Below are positions 7,241 through 14,875 of a DNA stretch of 15,364 nt, piece by piece. The notes below the pieces were generated by a model, which worked only from the letters and a program-made list of their open reading frames with translations, did no database searches and had not been told where the DNA came from. Location: positions 1-15,364 of the forward strand of contig MHFC01000118.1 in assembly GCA_001804025.1 (NCBI GenBank). The letters are read 5' to 3'. How positions within the stretch are numbered: the stretch's first letter is position 1; each line of letters opens with the position of its first letter. A program made the position numbers and the translations under genes. This DNA is from Omnitrophica bacterium GWA2_52_8 (lineage in GTDB: Bacteria > Omnitrophota > Omnitrophia > Omnitrophales > Aquincolibacteriaceae).

Positions 7241-7277
7241 TTACCCGAATGATGCACAAAAAGAGGTTCTCGATAAA

Positions 7278-7673
7278 ATGAAACTTTACGAAACGCTTAT
7301 ACTTTTGCCGCCGGATACGGCGTCTGATACCCGCGAGAAACAAATCAAGGGCGTCGAAGATCTTATCTCCAAATATTCCGGAAAAATAAAACAGAAAAAC
7401 GACCTGGGTAAAAAATATCTTGGCTATGCCATCCAAAAACACAAGGAAGCGCAGGGCTTCGTTTTTGATTTTGAAATGCCGCCTTCTCAGTTAGAGGAAT
7501 TCCGCAAAGGCCTGGAACTTCAGGATTTTATCCTTAAATATATGGTCAGCATAAAAATCATGAGTGAAAAAAAGCCTGTTGCTGCCGCGATCGCGGCTCC
7601 GGCCCCGGCGACTGCCAAAACACGACCGAACTTTCCCGGCCGGGAACCCAGAAAAGAAAGAACGTCCGTTTAA
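7278..7673 (+). CDS. rpsF: 30S ribosomal protein S6
   Basis: S6 binds the central domain of 16S rRNA together with S18. The 131-residue product opens with MKLYETLILLPPD, has the conserved LGKKYLGYAIQKHKEAQG stretch (43-60) and ends its ferredoxin-like core near residue 96. Residues from about 99 to the end are an Ala/Pro-rich then Arg/Lys-rich tail, longer than in the shortest S6 proteins. ATG 7278 is preceded by AGAGG (7262-7266) at the rather long spacing of 11 bases. It heads the rpsF-ssb-rpsR-rplI-dnaB run, an order conserved across many bacteria, and is followed by ssb after 12 bases. Confidence 0.95.
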   Translation: MKLYETLILLPPDTASDTREKQIKGVEDLISKYSGKIKQKNDLGKKYLGYAIQKHKEAQGFVFDFEMPPSQLEEFRKGLELQDFILKYMVSIKIMSEKKPVAAAIAAPAPATAKTRPNFPGREPRKERTSV

Positions 7674-7685
7674 AGGGAGAAAATT

Positions 7686-8162
7686 ATGGCTGCCAGTCTA
7701 AACCGGGTTTTTTTAATGGGGAACTTAACACGGGATCCGGAGTTGCGCTATATCCCGTCAGGACAAGCTGTCACATCGTTTACGATTGCCTGCAACCGGA
7801 CCTATAATTCTCCGGCCGGTGACAAGAAAGAAGAAGTCAGCTTTATCCGCGTTGTTGTTTGGGCGCGCAAAGCCGAAGTCTGTAACGAGTTTTTGAAAAA
7901 AGGAAGCGGCGTTTTTGTGGAAGGACGTTTGCAGAGCCGCTCATGGGAAGCACAGGACGGTACCAAGCGTTCAACGCTTGAAGTGATCGCCCAAAATGTG
8001 CAGTTTCTGCCGCGCGGAGGCGGACGCGGAGCGGGGCAGGAAGTCAGCATGCCGAATGATGACGCTATTTTTGAAGATAATGCAGAATCCGGAACGCCGG
8101 CAAAAAGCGCTGCCGGCGCCTCTGCGCAAGAGTTACGGCCGGATGATGAGGTTCCGTTCTAG
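7686..8162 (+). CDS. ssb: Single-stranded DNA-binding protein SSB
   Basis: SSB coats single-stranded DNA during replication, repair and recombination and recruits partner proteins through its C-terminal tip. The product is 158 residues. The OB-fold spans about residues 1-110, with the typical opening LNRVFLMGNLTRDPELRY, the F-x-R-V-V-V-W strand (53-59) and GVFVEGRLQSRSW (75-87). A Gly-rich, acidic, disordered linker follows. The end, DDEVPF (153-158), matches the canonical acidic tip ending in Pro-Phe. The start ATG 7686 has GGGAG upstream. Its place between rpsF and rpsR is the usual one. Confidence 0.97.
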   Translation: MAASLNRVFLMGNLTRDPELRYIPSGQAVTSFTIACNRTYNSPAGDKKEEVSFIRVVVWARKAEVCNEFLKKGSGVFVEGRLQSRSWEAQDGTKRSTLEVIAQNVQFLPRGGGRGAGQEVSMPNDDAIFEDNAESGTPAKSAAGASAQELRPDDEVPF

Positions 8163-8202
8163 AGCGGTTCTAGCGACAGAATAATTTAAGGAGAAATTAA
8201 GG

Positions 8203-8556
8203 ATGGCCTTTCAACAATCAAGATCACAGTCTTCTTACGGCAACAGGGACCGCGGCGGAAAGCCGGGGGGCTCAAATTTCCGGAAATTCCGTCCGGGTGG
8301 AAGCGGCGGCCCCGGAATGGAAGGTCCCGGGGGCCGTGTTTTTAGAAAAAAAATCAATCGTTTTCATGTGGTCTTCTCGGAAAACCCGGATTACATAGAT
8401 TACAAGGACACGGAACGGCTGTCTAAATTCCTGACGGAAAAAGGCAAAATCGTTCCGCGCCGGATTACCGCGCTGACATCGAAACAACAACGCCTGCTGG
8501 TGCGCGCCATCAAGCGTGCACGGCACTCCGGTTTGCTGGCCTTTCAAGTAGGTTAA
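8203..8556 (+). CDS. rpsR: 30S ribosomal protein S18 with Gly/Arg-rich N-terminal extension
   Basis: S18 pairs with S6 on the platform of the 30S subunit. The conserved core is residues 47-117, with [27 protein letters not shown] sequence and then [20 protein letters not shown]. The product is 117 residues, against roughly 70-85 for most bacterial S18. The excess is an N-terminal stretch (about 1-46) rich in Gly, Arg, Ser and Pro, with GGSGGPG-like runs. The core has no Cys, so it is a zinc-free form. ATG 8203 has AAGGAG (8188-8193) 9 bases upstream, a strong site that supports the long form. No later in-frame ATG precedes the core except Met39. It lies 40 bases after ssb. Confidence 0.93.
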   Translation: MAFQQSRSQSSYGNRDRGGKPGGSNFRKFRPGGSGGPGMEGPGGRVFRKKINRFHVVFSENPDYIDYKDTERLSKFLTEKGKIVPRRITALTSKQQRLLVRAIKRARHSGLLAFQVG

Positions 8557-8597
8557 TCCCAAAAAACATAGAAGGCCGCGGGCCGTCTTGATGGATG

Positions 8598-8628
8598 GCG
8601 TGCCGGAGAATCCGGCGAGCGCTTTTTT
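8598..8628 (+). terminator. Terminator-like hairpin with T-run between rpsR and rplI
   Basis: GCCGGA (8602-8607) pairs with TCCGGC (8611-8616) around a GAA triloop. GCG (8598-8600) can add three pairs with CGC (8620-8622) across a small internal loop. Six T residues (8623-8628) follow directly. That is the form of an intrinsic terminator, but it lies inside the rpsF-dnaB run, 36 bases before the rplI start. It is therefore more likely a partial terminator or attenuator that lowers rplI-dnaB expression. A weaker GGCC-GCG-GGCC hairpin sits just upstream at 8574-8584. Confidence 0.55.
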
Positions 8629-8657
8629 ATTATGTCCGGAAAGGTTGAGGATAAACA

Positions 8658-9104
8658 ATGGAACTGATACTTCTGCAAGACGTAAAAAACGTGGGGCAAC
8701 GCGGGGATGTCGTCTCTGTGCGTGCCGGCTATGCCCGCAACTTTCTCGTCCCCCGGAAACTCGGTGTTTTGGCGGACCGCAGTAACCGCCAATTCGTCGA
8801 AGAACATCGCGCGCGCAGCCAGGAACGCAAGGCCAAAGAAAAGGAACAGTGGCAGACCAAAGCCAAGAGCCTTGCGAGTTTGAAGCTTGTCATCGCGGCT
8901 CAATCGGGCAGTCAAGGAAAACTGTTCGGATCGGTCACATCTGCGGACATTGCCCATGCGCTCGCCGAACAGGGTTGGACACTTGAAAAAAAACAAATCC
9001 ATTTAAAAGAACCCATCCGCACGGTCGGGACCTTTGCCATTAGCTTGGATCTTTATCCGGAAGTCAAAAGCCAAATTTCCGTTCAAGTCGTTGAAAAGTC
9101 CTAG
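8658..9104 (+). CDS. rplI: 50S ribosomal protein L9
   Basis: L9 binds 23S rRNA near the L1 stalk and influences reading-frame maintenance. The 148-residue product has the N-terminal RNA-binding domain (MELILLQDVKNVGQRGD, then VRAGYARNFLVPRKL), a long charged connecting helix (about residues 41-75) and a C-terminal domain starting near residue 82 with GKLFGSVTSADIA. The length matches the family. The start ATG 8658 has GAGG about 9 bases upstream. It follows the terminator-like hairpin and precedes dnaB by 20 bases. Confidence 0.96.
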   Translation: MELILLQDVKNVGQRGDVVSVRAGYARNFLVPRKLGVLADRSNRQFVEEHRARSQERKAKEKEQWQTKAKSLASLKLVIAAQSGSQGKLFGSVTSADIAHALAEQGWTLEKKQIHLKEPIRTVGTFAISLDLYPEVKSQISVQVVEKS

Positions 9105-9124
9105 GAATTCAGCGGAGAAAATTT

Positions 9125-10486
9125 GTGGCTAAATTGGAATCGTCCCTTCATCTTCTAGATAAAATCCCTCCCCAGAATAAAGATGCCGAAATGAGTGTTT
9201 TAGGCGCGATGCTTTTTGAAGAGCAGGCGCTTGTCCGGGCCTTGGAGCTCCTCCGCCCGGAATATTTTTACGATGACAGCCACCAGAAAATATTTTCCGC
9301 TTTCCGCGGCCTCTTTGAAAAAAACCGTCCCGTTGACATTGTGACGGTGGCCGAAGAACTGAGCAGCCGCGGTCATCTCGAACAAGTGGGCGGCGCCACT
9401 TTTTTGACACAGCTGACAACCATGGTGCCGACGTCGGCGCACTTGGAACATTATGCGCATATTGTGAAGGAAAAAGCGCTGTTGCGGTCGCTGATCCACA
9501 ACGCCACGCAGATTGTCCAGAATTGTTTTGACGCCGGCAAGGAAGTCAATCACGTCATCGATTCTGCCGAGAAGATGATTTTTGATGTTTCACAGCACCG
9601 GATTGAAGGCCGTTTTTTTTCGATGCGGGACATTATTCACGACAGCATGGAAACCATCGACCGGCTTTATCAGCACCGGGACCATGTCACCGGGCTTGCG
9701 ACGGGATTTCATAGTTTTGACGTTAAGACTTCGGGTTTGCAAAACTCGGATTTAATTATCGTTGCAGGGCGGCCCTCGATGGGAAAATCTGCGTTCGCCT
9801 CGTGCATTTGCGAGCAAGTAGGGATCATTCAGCAGAAACCGATCGCTTTTTTTTCGCTCGAAATGAGCAAGGAGCAGCTGGTTCAAAGAATGTTGTGTTC
9901 TCACGCCCGGGTGGATGCGCAAAAAGTCCGGACAGGGTATCTCTCGCACCAGGACTGGCCGAAATTGACGAGTGCCGCCGGTAAAATTTCAGAAGCGCCG
10001 ATTTATATCGACGATACGCCGGGACAAACCGTCCTCGAGGTGCGGGCAAAAGCGCGGCGCTTAAAAATGCAGCACGGTGTTTCCATGATCGTCATTGACT
10101 ATTTGCAGCTGATGCAGGGCGTGGGGCGGGTGGAAAGCCGCCAGCAGGAAATTTCCGAAATTTCAAGATCACTCAAGGCTCTGGCCCGCGAATTGCGGGT
10201 GCCTGTGATCGCGGTGAGCCAGTTATCGCGTGCCGTTGAAAATCGTACGGGAAACAGGCCGCAGCTTTCCGATTTGCGCGAATCCGGGGCCATCGAACAG
10301 GATGCGGATGTTGTTGTTTTTCTTTTCCGCGAAGAATATTATAACCCTACCGAAGAGAATCGGAACCGCGCCGAAGCCATTATTGCCAAACAGCGTAACG
10401 GGCCGACAGGGACCTGTGATCTGATGTTTTTGAAAGAATGGACGCGTTTTGAAAATCTGGAATTAAACCGGGAAGAAACCCTTTGA
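9125..10486 (+). CDS. dnaB: Replicative DNA helicase DnaB
   Basis: DnaB is the hexameric helicase that unwinds DNA at the replication fork. The 453-residue product has the helical N-terminal domain (about 14-115, opening PPQNKDAEMSVLGAML), a linker region and a RecA-like motor. The motor shows Walker A GRPSMGKS (215-222), SLEMS with the likely catalytic Glu246, Walker B VIDYLQL (323-329), VSQLSRAVE (364-372), DLRESGAIEQDAD (383-395) and KQRNGPTG (422-429). No intein interrupts it. The start is GTG 9125 with GGAG (9113-9116) 8 bases upstream, and the protein then begins with the expected short basic N-terminus. It ends the rpsF-ssb-rpsR-rplI-dnaB run and is followed 34 bases later by bamA. Confidence 0.97.
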   Translation: MAKLESSLHLLDKIPPQNKDAEMSVLGAMLFEEQALVRALELLRPEYFYDDSHQKIFSAFRGLFEKNRPVDIVTVAEELSSRGHLEQVGGATFLTQLTTMVPTSAHLEHYAHIVKEKALLRSLIHNATQIVQNCFDAGKEVNHVIDSAEKMIFDVSQHRIEGRFFSMRDIIHDSMETIDRLYQHRDHVTGLATGFHSFDVKTSGLQNSDLIIVAGRPSMGKSAFASCICEQVGIIQQKPIAFFSLEMSKEQLVQRMLCSHARVDAQKVRTGYLSHQDWPKLTSAAGKISEAPIYIDDTPGQTVLEVRAKARRLKMQHGVSMIVIDYLQLMQGVGRVESRQQEISEISRSLKALARELRVPVIAVSQLSRAVENRTGNRPQLSDLRESGAIEQDADVVVFLFREEYYNPTEENRNRAEAIIAKQRNGPTGTCDLMFLKEWTRFENLELNREETL

Positions 10487-10520
10487 ACTCTAGACCGGAG
10501 AAGGGCCGGTAACTGGTTTT

Positions 10521-13007
10521 ATGAAAAAAATATTTTTTTTGTTTGTGATTTTTCTTGGGATTCTGCAGCTGTCGCCGGTATCCGGATGGGCTCAAGAGAA
10601 CCAAGAAAATTCGGCAACGCCTGAGGATCAGGAGATTGAAAAGGCGCTTGACGCATTGAGCGGAGGTCCGCAGAAAAAATTGCCCGAAGCCATTGTGCGT
10701 AAGAGCGAAGAACAGGCGCAGCGTCAACTCCAGGTTAAAGAAGCTGCCGGGCAGCCTTCGGCGTCGCCCCAGTCCCAGCCTTCAGTGTCTCCTTCCGGAC
10801 CGAGCAGCATCCGCCAGATCACGATTCAGGGAAATAAAATTGTAAGCACCAATACGATCATGAGCAAGATCCAGATACGCCCGGGGACCCCGTTCGGGCA
10901 GGAAACGATTAACGCTGACCTTAAGCGTCTTTATGCGTCAGGGTTCTTTGAGGACATTCGCGTTGAGCTTGAGGAGGTTGCGGACGGGTACAACCTCATT
11001 TTTATCGTCGATGAAAAACCGATCATTCATGAAATCCGGCTCAGCGGGCACTCGGCATTCAAGGAAGACAAGCTGCGCAAGGAGATTCCGCTGCTGGAAG
11101 GACAGATTTTGGACCGGCAGCAGATCAAGCAGGGGGTTGAGAAAATCCGCCAGCTATACCGTGACAAGGGTTTCCGGTTTGTCGATGTGAACGCCAATGT
11201 CGACGTGAACCAATCCTCGAAAGAAGCGATTGTGGACATTCAAATTTTCGAGGGGGAGAAGTATAAAATCAAACAAATTGATTTCACCGGACTTTCTGCT
11301 TTTAAAGAAAAACAGCTGCGAAAAATGATGAAGACGAAAGAAAAGGGCTGGGTTTTCCGTCCCGGGGTTTTCGACAGCGAAAAGTTTCAGAAGGACTTGG
11401 AGCGTCTTCAATTGTTCTATCAGCAGGAGGGCTATCTGGACGCCCGCCTGGAGCCGGATTTCCAGTACGACAAGGAATCCCGTGAAATCCATATCCTTAT
11501 CAAAATTGATGAGGGGCGCCACTATGTTACGGGCGTGATCACCATCAGCGGCAACAAATTATTTCCCGAGTCAGAAATTTGGGAAGCGCTGGAAATGCTT
11601 CCGGGGCTCACCTACTCCCAATACTATTTATCGAAGGATGTTGAAGGCGTCCGTGATTATTATTACCGGCAGGGGTATATGGACGCCCGTGTGATTCCGG
11701 ACGTACAGCTGAACCGTGATAACGGCAAGGTGGACGTCGCCTATAAAATTGAAGAAGGGGATTTGTATTTCGTCGAAAAAGTCGTCGTTCGCGGCAATAC
11801 CAAGACAAAAGACATGGTTGTCCGCCGAGAGTTAAGAATCCGTCCCGGGGACAGATTTGACGGCGGGCAAATTGATAAATCGAAAGAACGTCTTCAAAAT
11901 CTCGGGTTTTTTGAAGAAATAACTTACGACACCGAACCCACGGAAACAAGCAACCGCAAAGACCTTGTTTTCCGGGTCAAGGAAAAGAGAACCGGGGAGT
12001 TGTCATTCGGAGGCGGTGTGAGTTCGGTGGACCGCCTTGTGGGGTTTGCCCAGATATCGCAGCGGAATTTTGACGCGTTTAATTTCCCGAGGTTCACCGG
12101 CGCTGGCCAATCGCTTTCTCTAAGCGCGCGGATCGGCAGTATCAGTCAAAACTTTGATCTGAGTTTCGTCGAGCCGTATTTGCTTAATAAACCGGTAGCT
12201 CTCGGGCTTGACGGGTTCAGTGTCCGGCATGATAACCACAATGTTGATTTTGCCGAGGAACGCAGAGGAGGCAGTGCAACACTCTCCCGGACTTTCAAGG
12301 ATGTCTGGAAAGTGGGCGGAGGGTATACGCTTGAGCGGGTGTCACTTGACGATATTTCGTCGGACGCCCCGCAAACCGTGCTGAACTTCTCCGGCGTCAA
12401 CTGGCTTTCACGCCTGCGCTCTTTTACTTCCCACGATACCCGGGACAATGTTTTCAATCCGACGCGCGGTCATCTGGCATCGTTTAATGCGGATCTGATC
12501 GGAAGCTTTTTGGGAGGGGACCAGGATTTTTACACCCTGCAGGCAGGATATACCCAATATTGGAGTCTTTTTAAAAAGCATGTTTTTGAATGGCGTTTGC
12601 GCCTCGGGACATCGCAGGAATTCGGCGATTCTGACGAAGTCCCGATTTTTGACCGCTTCTATGCCGGCGGACTGGGGTCCGTCAGGGGTTATAATTACCG
12701 CCGGGTGGGGCCGATTGAGGCCGGCGATGCGATCGGTGGGGAGTCCCTGTTTATCTCAAACCTTGAATATACCTTTCCGATCCCGCGTCTAGAAGCTTTC
12801 AAAGGAGCTTTTTTTGTGGATGCCGGACATGTTAATGAAGAGTCTTATAAGTTGTCATTCAGCGAGATTGCGTTAAGCGTCGGTCCCGGGATAAAGGTTC
12901 AAACTCCGATCGGGCCCGTGGCATTTTATTACGGTCTACCTATTGCGAACAGGGACACGGAGGACCGTCACGGGAAATTTGAATTTAGTTTGAGCCGAGG
13001 CTTCTAA
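10521..13007 (+). CDS. bamA: Outer-membrane protein assembly factor BamA
   Basis: BamA is the Omp85-family core of the machine that folds beta-barrel proteins into the outer membrane. The 828-residue product starts with a signal peptide, probably cut after Ala24 (GWA/QE). Residues 25-96 are a low-complexity Glu/Gln then Ser/Pro-rich stretch. Five POTRA domains follow by eye at about 97-167, 168-246, 248-334, 335-414 and 416-489, each with a GN/GH-type turn and a Y-x-x-x-G-F/Y helix end. The barrel covers about 490-828, with the conserved loop-6 VRGY at 721-724 and a terminal Phe (SRGF). The ribosome-binding site is weak: AAGGG (10501-10505) lies 15 bases from ATG 10521. Its neighbour is the chaperone gene ompH, the usual partner. 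Confidence 0.96.
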   Translation: MKKIFFLFVIFLGILQLSPVSGWAQENQENSATPEDQEIEKALDALSGGPQKKLPEAIVRKSEEQAQRQLQVKEAAGQPSASPQSQPSVSPSGPSSIRQITIQGNKIVSTNTIMSKIQIRPGTPFGQETINADLKRLYASGFFEDIRVELEEVADGYNLIFIVDEKPIIHEIRLSGHSAFKEDKLRKEIPLLEGQILDRQQIKQGVEKIRQLYRDKGFRFVDVNANVDVNQSSKEAIVDIQIFEGEKYKIKQIDFTGLSAFKEKQLRKMMKTKEKGWVFRPGVFDSEKFQKDLERLQLFYQQEGYLDARLEPDFQYDKESREIHILIKIDEGRHYVTGVITISGNKLFPESEIWEALEMLPGLTYSQYYLSKDVEGVRDYYYRQGYMDARVIPDVQLNRDNGKVDVAYKIEEGDLYFVEKVVVRGNTKTKDMVVRRELRIRPGDRFDGGQIDKSKERLQNLGFFEEITYDTEPTETSNRKDLVFRVKEKRTGELSFGGGVSSVDRLVGFAQISQRNFDAFNFPRFTGAGQSLSLSARIGSISQNFDLSFVEPYLLNKPVALGLDGFSVRHDNHNVDFAEERRGGSATLSRTFKDVWKVGGGYTLERVSLDDISSDAPQTVLNFSGVNWLSRLRSFTSHDTRDNVFNPTRGHLASFNADLIGSFLGGDQDFYTLQAGYTQYWSLFKKHVFEWRLRLGTSQEFGDSDEVPIFDRFYAGGLGSVRGYNYRRVGPIEAGDAIGGESLFISNLEYTFPIPRLEAFKGAFFVDAGHVNEESYKLSFSEIALSVGPGIKVQTPIGPVAFYYGLPIANRDTEDRHGKFEFSLSRGF

Positions 13008-13048
13008 GTCACCAAGTTACCAACCCATTAAACGAAGGAGATGTTTTG

Positions 13049-13576
13049 ATGAAAGCGATTTTAAAAGCAGTTTTTATTTTTTTGGTTGCGGGAGTGCCTG
13101 TTTTTAGTGCGGGAGTTCAGCCGGTATCGGCAGAAATAAAATATGCTTTTGTGGATGTGGCCCGTATTTTTGACGACTATGAAAAAACTAAGACCAATGA
13201 CCAGCAACTTCAGGATCTTGGCCGCCAAAAAGAAGAGCAGCGGGAAAATATGGTTCAGGAGATCCGGCAGCTTAAGGATGAGTTGACGCTCCTGGCGGAA
13301 GACGCGAAAGAAGAAAAGCAGGATGCGGTCAATAAAAAAGTCCAGGCCCTGCAGGATTTTGAGCGGGACACGCGCAGGGAACTCGGGCAGCAAAGAGACC
13401 GGGTGGTGAAGGAGATTTTCAAAGACATTGACGACACGGTCCAGCGTTACGGGGAGCGCAAGGGTGTGGATTTAATCTTCAACGAACGGGCCCTTGTTTA
13501 CCGGAACGACAAGCTCGATATTACCGAAGAAATTTTGGGAGATCTGAACAAGGAGTACGCGTCCAAGAAGAACTAA
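13049..13576 (+). CDS. skp: Periplasmic OmpH/Skp family chaperone
   Basis: OmpH/Skp proteins hold unfolded outer-membrane proteins in the periplasm before delivery to BamA. The 175-residue product has a signal peptide, probably cut after Ala28 (VSA/E), then IKYAFVDVARIFDDYEKTK, which resembles the usual family opening (I-A-x-V-D-x-x-R-V/I-F). A long charged coiled-coil region (about residues 50-130) rich in Glu, Lys, Gln and Arg follows, and then a C-terminal strand around GVDLIFNERALVY (138-150). ATG 13049 has AAGGAG (13035-13040) 8 bases upstream; the TTG directly before it is not needed. It sits between bamA and lpxC/fabZ, as expected for an envelope cluster. Confidence 0.92.
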   Translation: MKAILKAVFIFLVAGVPVFSAGVQPVSAEIKYAFVDVARIFDDYEKTKTNDQQLQDLGRQKEEQRENMVQEIRQLKDELTLLAEDAKEEKQDAVNKKVQALQDFERDTRRELGQQRDRVVKEIFKDIDDTVQRYGERKGVDLIFNERALVYRNDKLDITEEILGDLNKEYASKKN

Positions 13577-13594
13577 AACGCGGCATATGTTTTC

Positions 13595-14875
13595 GTGAAA
13601 CAACGAACGATAAAAGAAACGATTTTTTTCGACGGGAAAGGCATTCATACCGGAAATTCCGTAAAGATGCGCATCTCTCCGGCGGACGCCGGTGGCGGCA
13701 TTTTATTTTGCCGCACGGACCTGAAGCCTGAGTTGAAGGTCAGGGCAAACATTCAGCACGTCCGAAGCGACGAGCTGAGGCAGACGGCTTTGGTTGTCGG
13801 CGAAGGGGTGATCCGGACGGTCGAACATTTGATGGCTGCTTTTCACGGGCTTGGCGTCGATAATGCGCTGGTGGAAGTGGAAGGGGATGAAATCCCGGCC
13901 ATGGACGGCAGCGCCCGGGAGTTTGCCGAAGTTTTTATCCGGACGGGGCTTGTCGAGCAGGACGCCGAAAGACAGTATCTGGAAATCAAGTCTCCTGTTT
14001 TTGTGGATCACGGAGACCAGTCCATTGTGATGCTTCCGGCGGATCATCTCGAGATTTCATACACGCTCAGCTACCGGCATTCGGATCTGAAAGATCAGTT
14101 TTTATCGCTCCGGATCATTCCCGAAATCTTTGAACGGGAACTGGCTTCCGCGAGGACTTTTTGTTTGAAGGACGAAGCCCAGCTTTTGCTGTCACAGGGT
14201 TTCGGCAAGGGGGCGAACCTCACGAACACGCTCGTGTTTGAACAAAACAGTCCGATTGACAATACGCTGCGCTACGATAACGAAGCCTGCCGGCATAAAA
14301 TTATGGACCTGCTCGGGGACCTTTACCTGGGCGGTCATTTTGTGAAGGGCCACATTATTGCGAACCGGAGCGGTCATAATCTGAACGTCGAATTTGTGAG
14401 GAAAATGCTTATGTCTGCCGAAAAAAATCCGCCGTCCATTCCTGAAACGCTGAATGTTCAGGACATTCAAAAGATTATTCCGCACCGTTATCCTTTTTTG
14501 TTTGTCGACCGGATCGAGCAGTTCAAGCCCGGAGTCAGCGCGGTCGGCTTCAAGCAGGTCAGCAGCAACGACTATTTTTTTCAGGGGCATTTCCCGGGAC
14601 ACCCGGTGATGCCGGGTGTTTTGATTATTGAAGCCATGGCGCAGGTCGGGGGTGTGATCATGCTGAGCAAGCCCGAAAACCGGGACAAGATCGCTTATTT
14701 CATGAGCATCGATTCGGCCAAGTTCAGGCAGCCCGTTGTACCGGGGCATGAACTGCGGATGGAAGTGGAAGTCGTAAAAATCAGGGCCAAAACGGGGCAG
14801 TGTGTGGGCCGGGCCTATGTGGGAGACAAACTTGTATGCGAAGCGGAAGTGAAGTTCGCAGTCGTCGATCAGTAA
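13595..14875 (+). CDS. lpxC/fabZ: Bifunctional LpxC/FabZ: UDP-3-O-acyl-GlcNAc deacetylase fused to 3-hydroxyacyl-ACP dehydratase
   Basis: The LpxC half removes the acetyl group from UDP-3-O-acyl-GlcNAc, the committed step of lipid A synthesis. The FabZ half dehydrates 3-hydroxyacyl-ACP in fatty acid elongation. The product is 426 residues. LpxC (about 1-275) has Glu77-His78 in TVEHLMAA, His234 and Asp238 in [10 protein letters not shown] (zinc ligands His78, His234, Asp238) and His261 in SGHNLN. FabZ (about 284-426) has [11 protein letters not shown] (296-306) and [20 protein letters not shown], with catalytic His332 and Glu346. The frame is continuous, with a linker of only about ten residues. 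Such fusions are known from Bacteroidetes, Chlorobi and relatives. The start is GTG 13595, giving the expected KQRTIK opening; no clear ribosome-binding site is seen. lpxA overlaps its end by 40 bases. Confidence 0.95.
   Translation: MKQRTIKETIFFDGKGIHTGNSVKMRISPADAGGGILFCRTDLKPELKVRANIQHVRSDELRQTALVVGEGVIRTVEHLMAAFHGLGVDNALVEVEGDEIPAMDGSAREFAEVFIRTGLVEQDAERQYLEIKSPVFVDHGDQSIVMLPADHLEISYTLSYRHSDLKDQFLSLRIIPEIFERELASARTFCLKDEAQLLLSQGFGKGANLTNTLVFEQNSPIDNTLRYDNEACRHKIMDLLGDLYLGGHFVKGHIIANRSGHNLNVEFVRKMLMSAEKNPPSIPETLNVQDIQKIIPHRYPFLFVDRIEQFKPGVSAVGFKQVSSNDYFFQGHFPGHPVMPGVLIIEAMAQVGGVIMLSKPENRDKIAYFMSIDSAKFRQPVVPGHELRMEVEVVKIRAKTGQCVGRAYVGDKLVCEAEVKFAVVDQ

Noticed and set aside
14192..14749. 185-codon open frame on the - strand inside lpxC/fabZ
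   Set aside because: It lies wholly opposite conserved catalytic sequence of LpxC and FabZ and resembles no known family.
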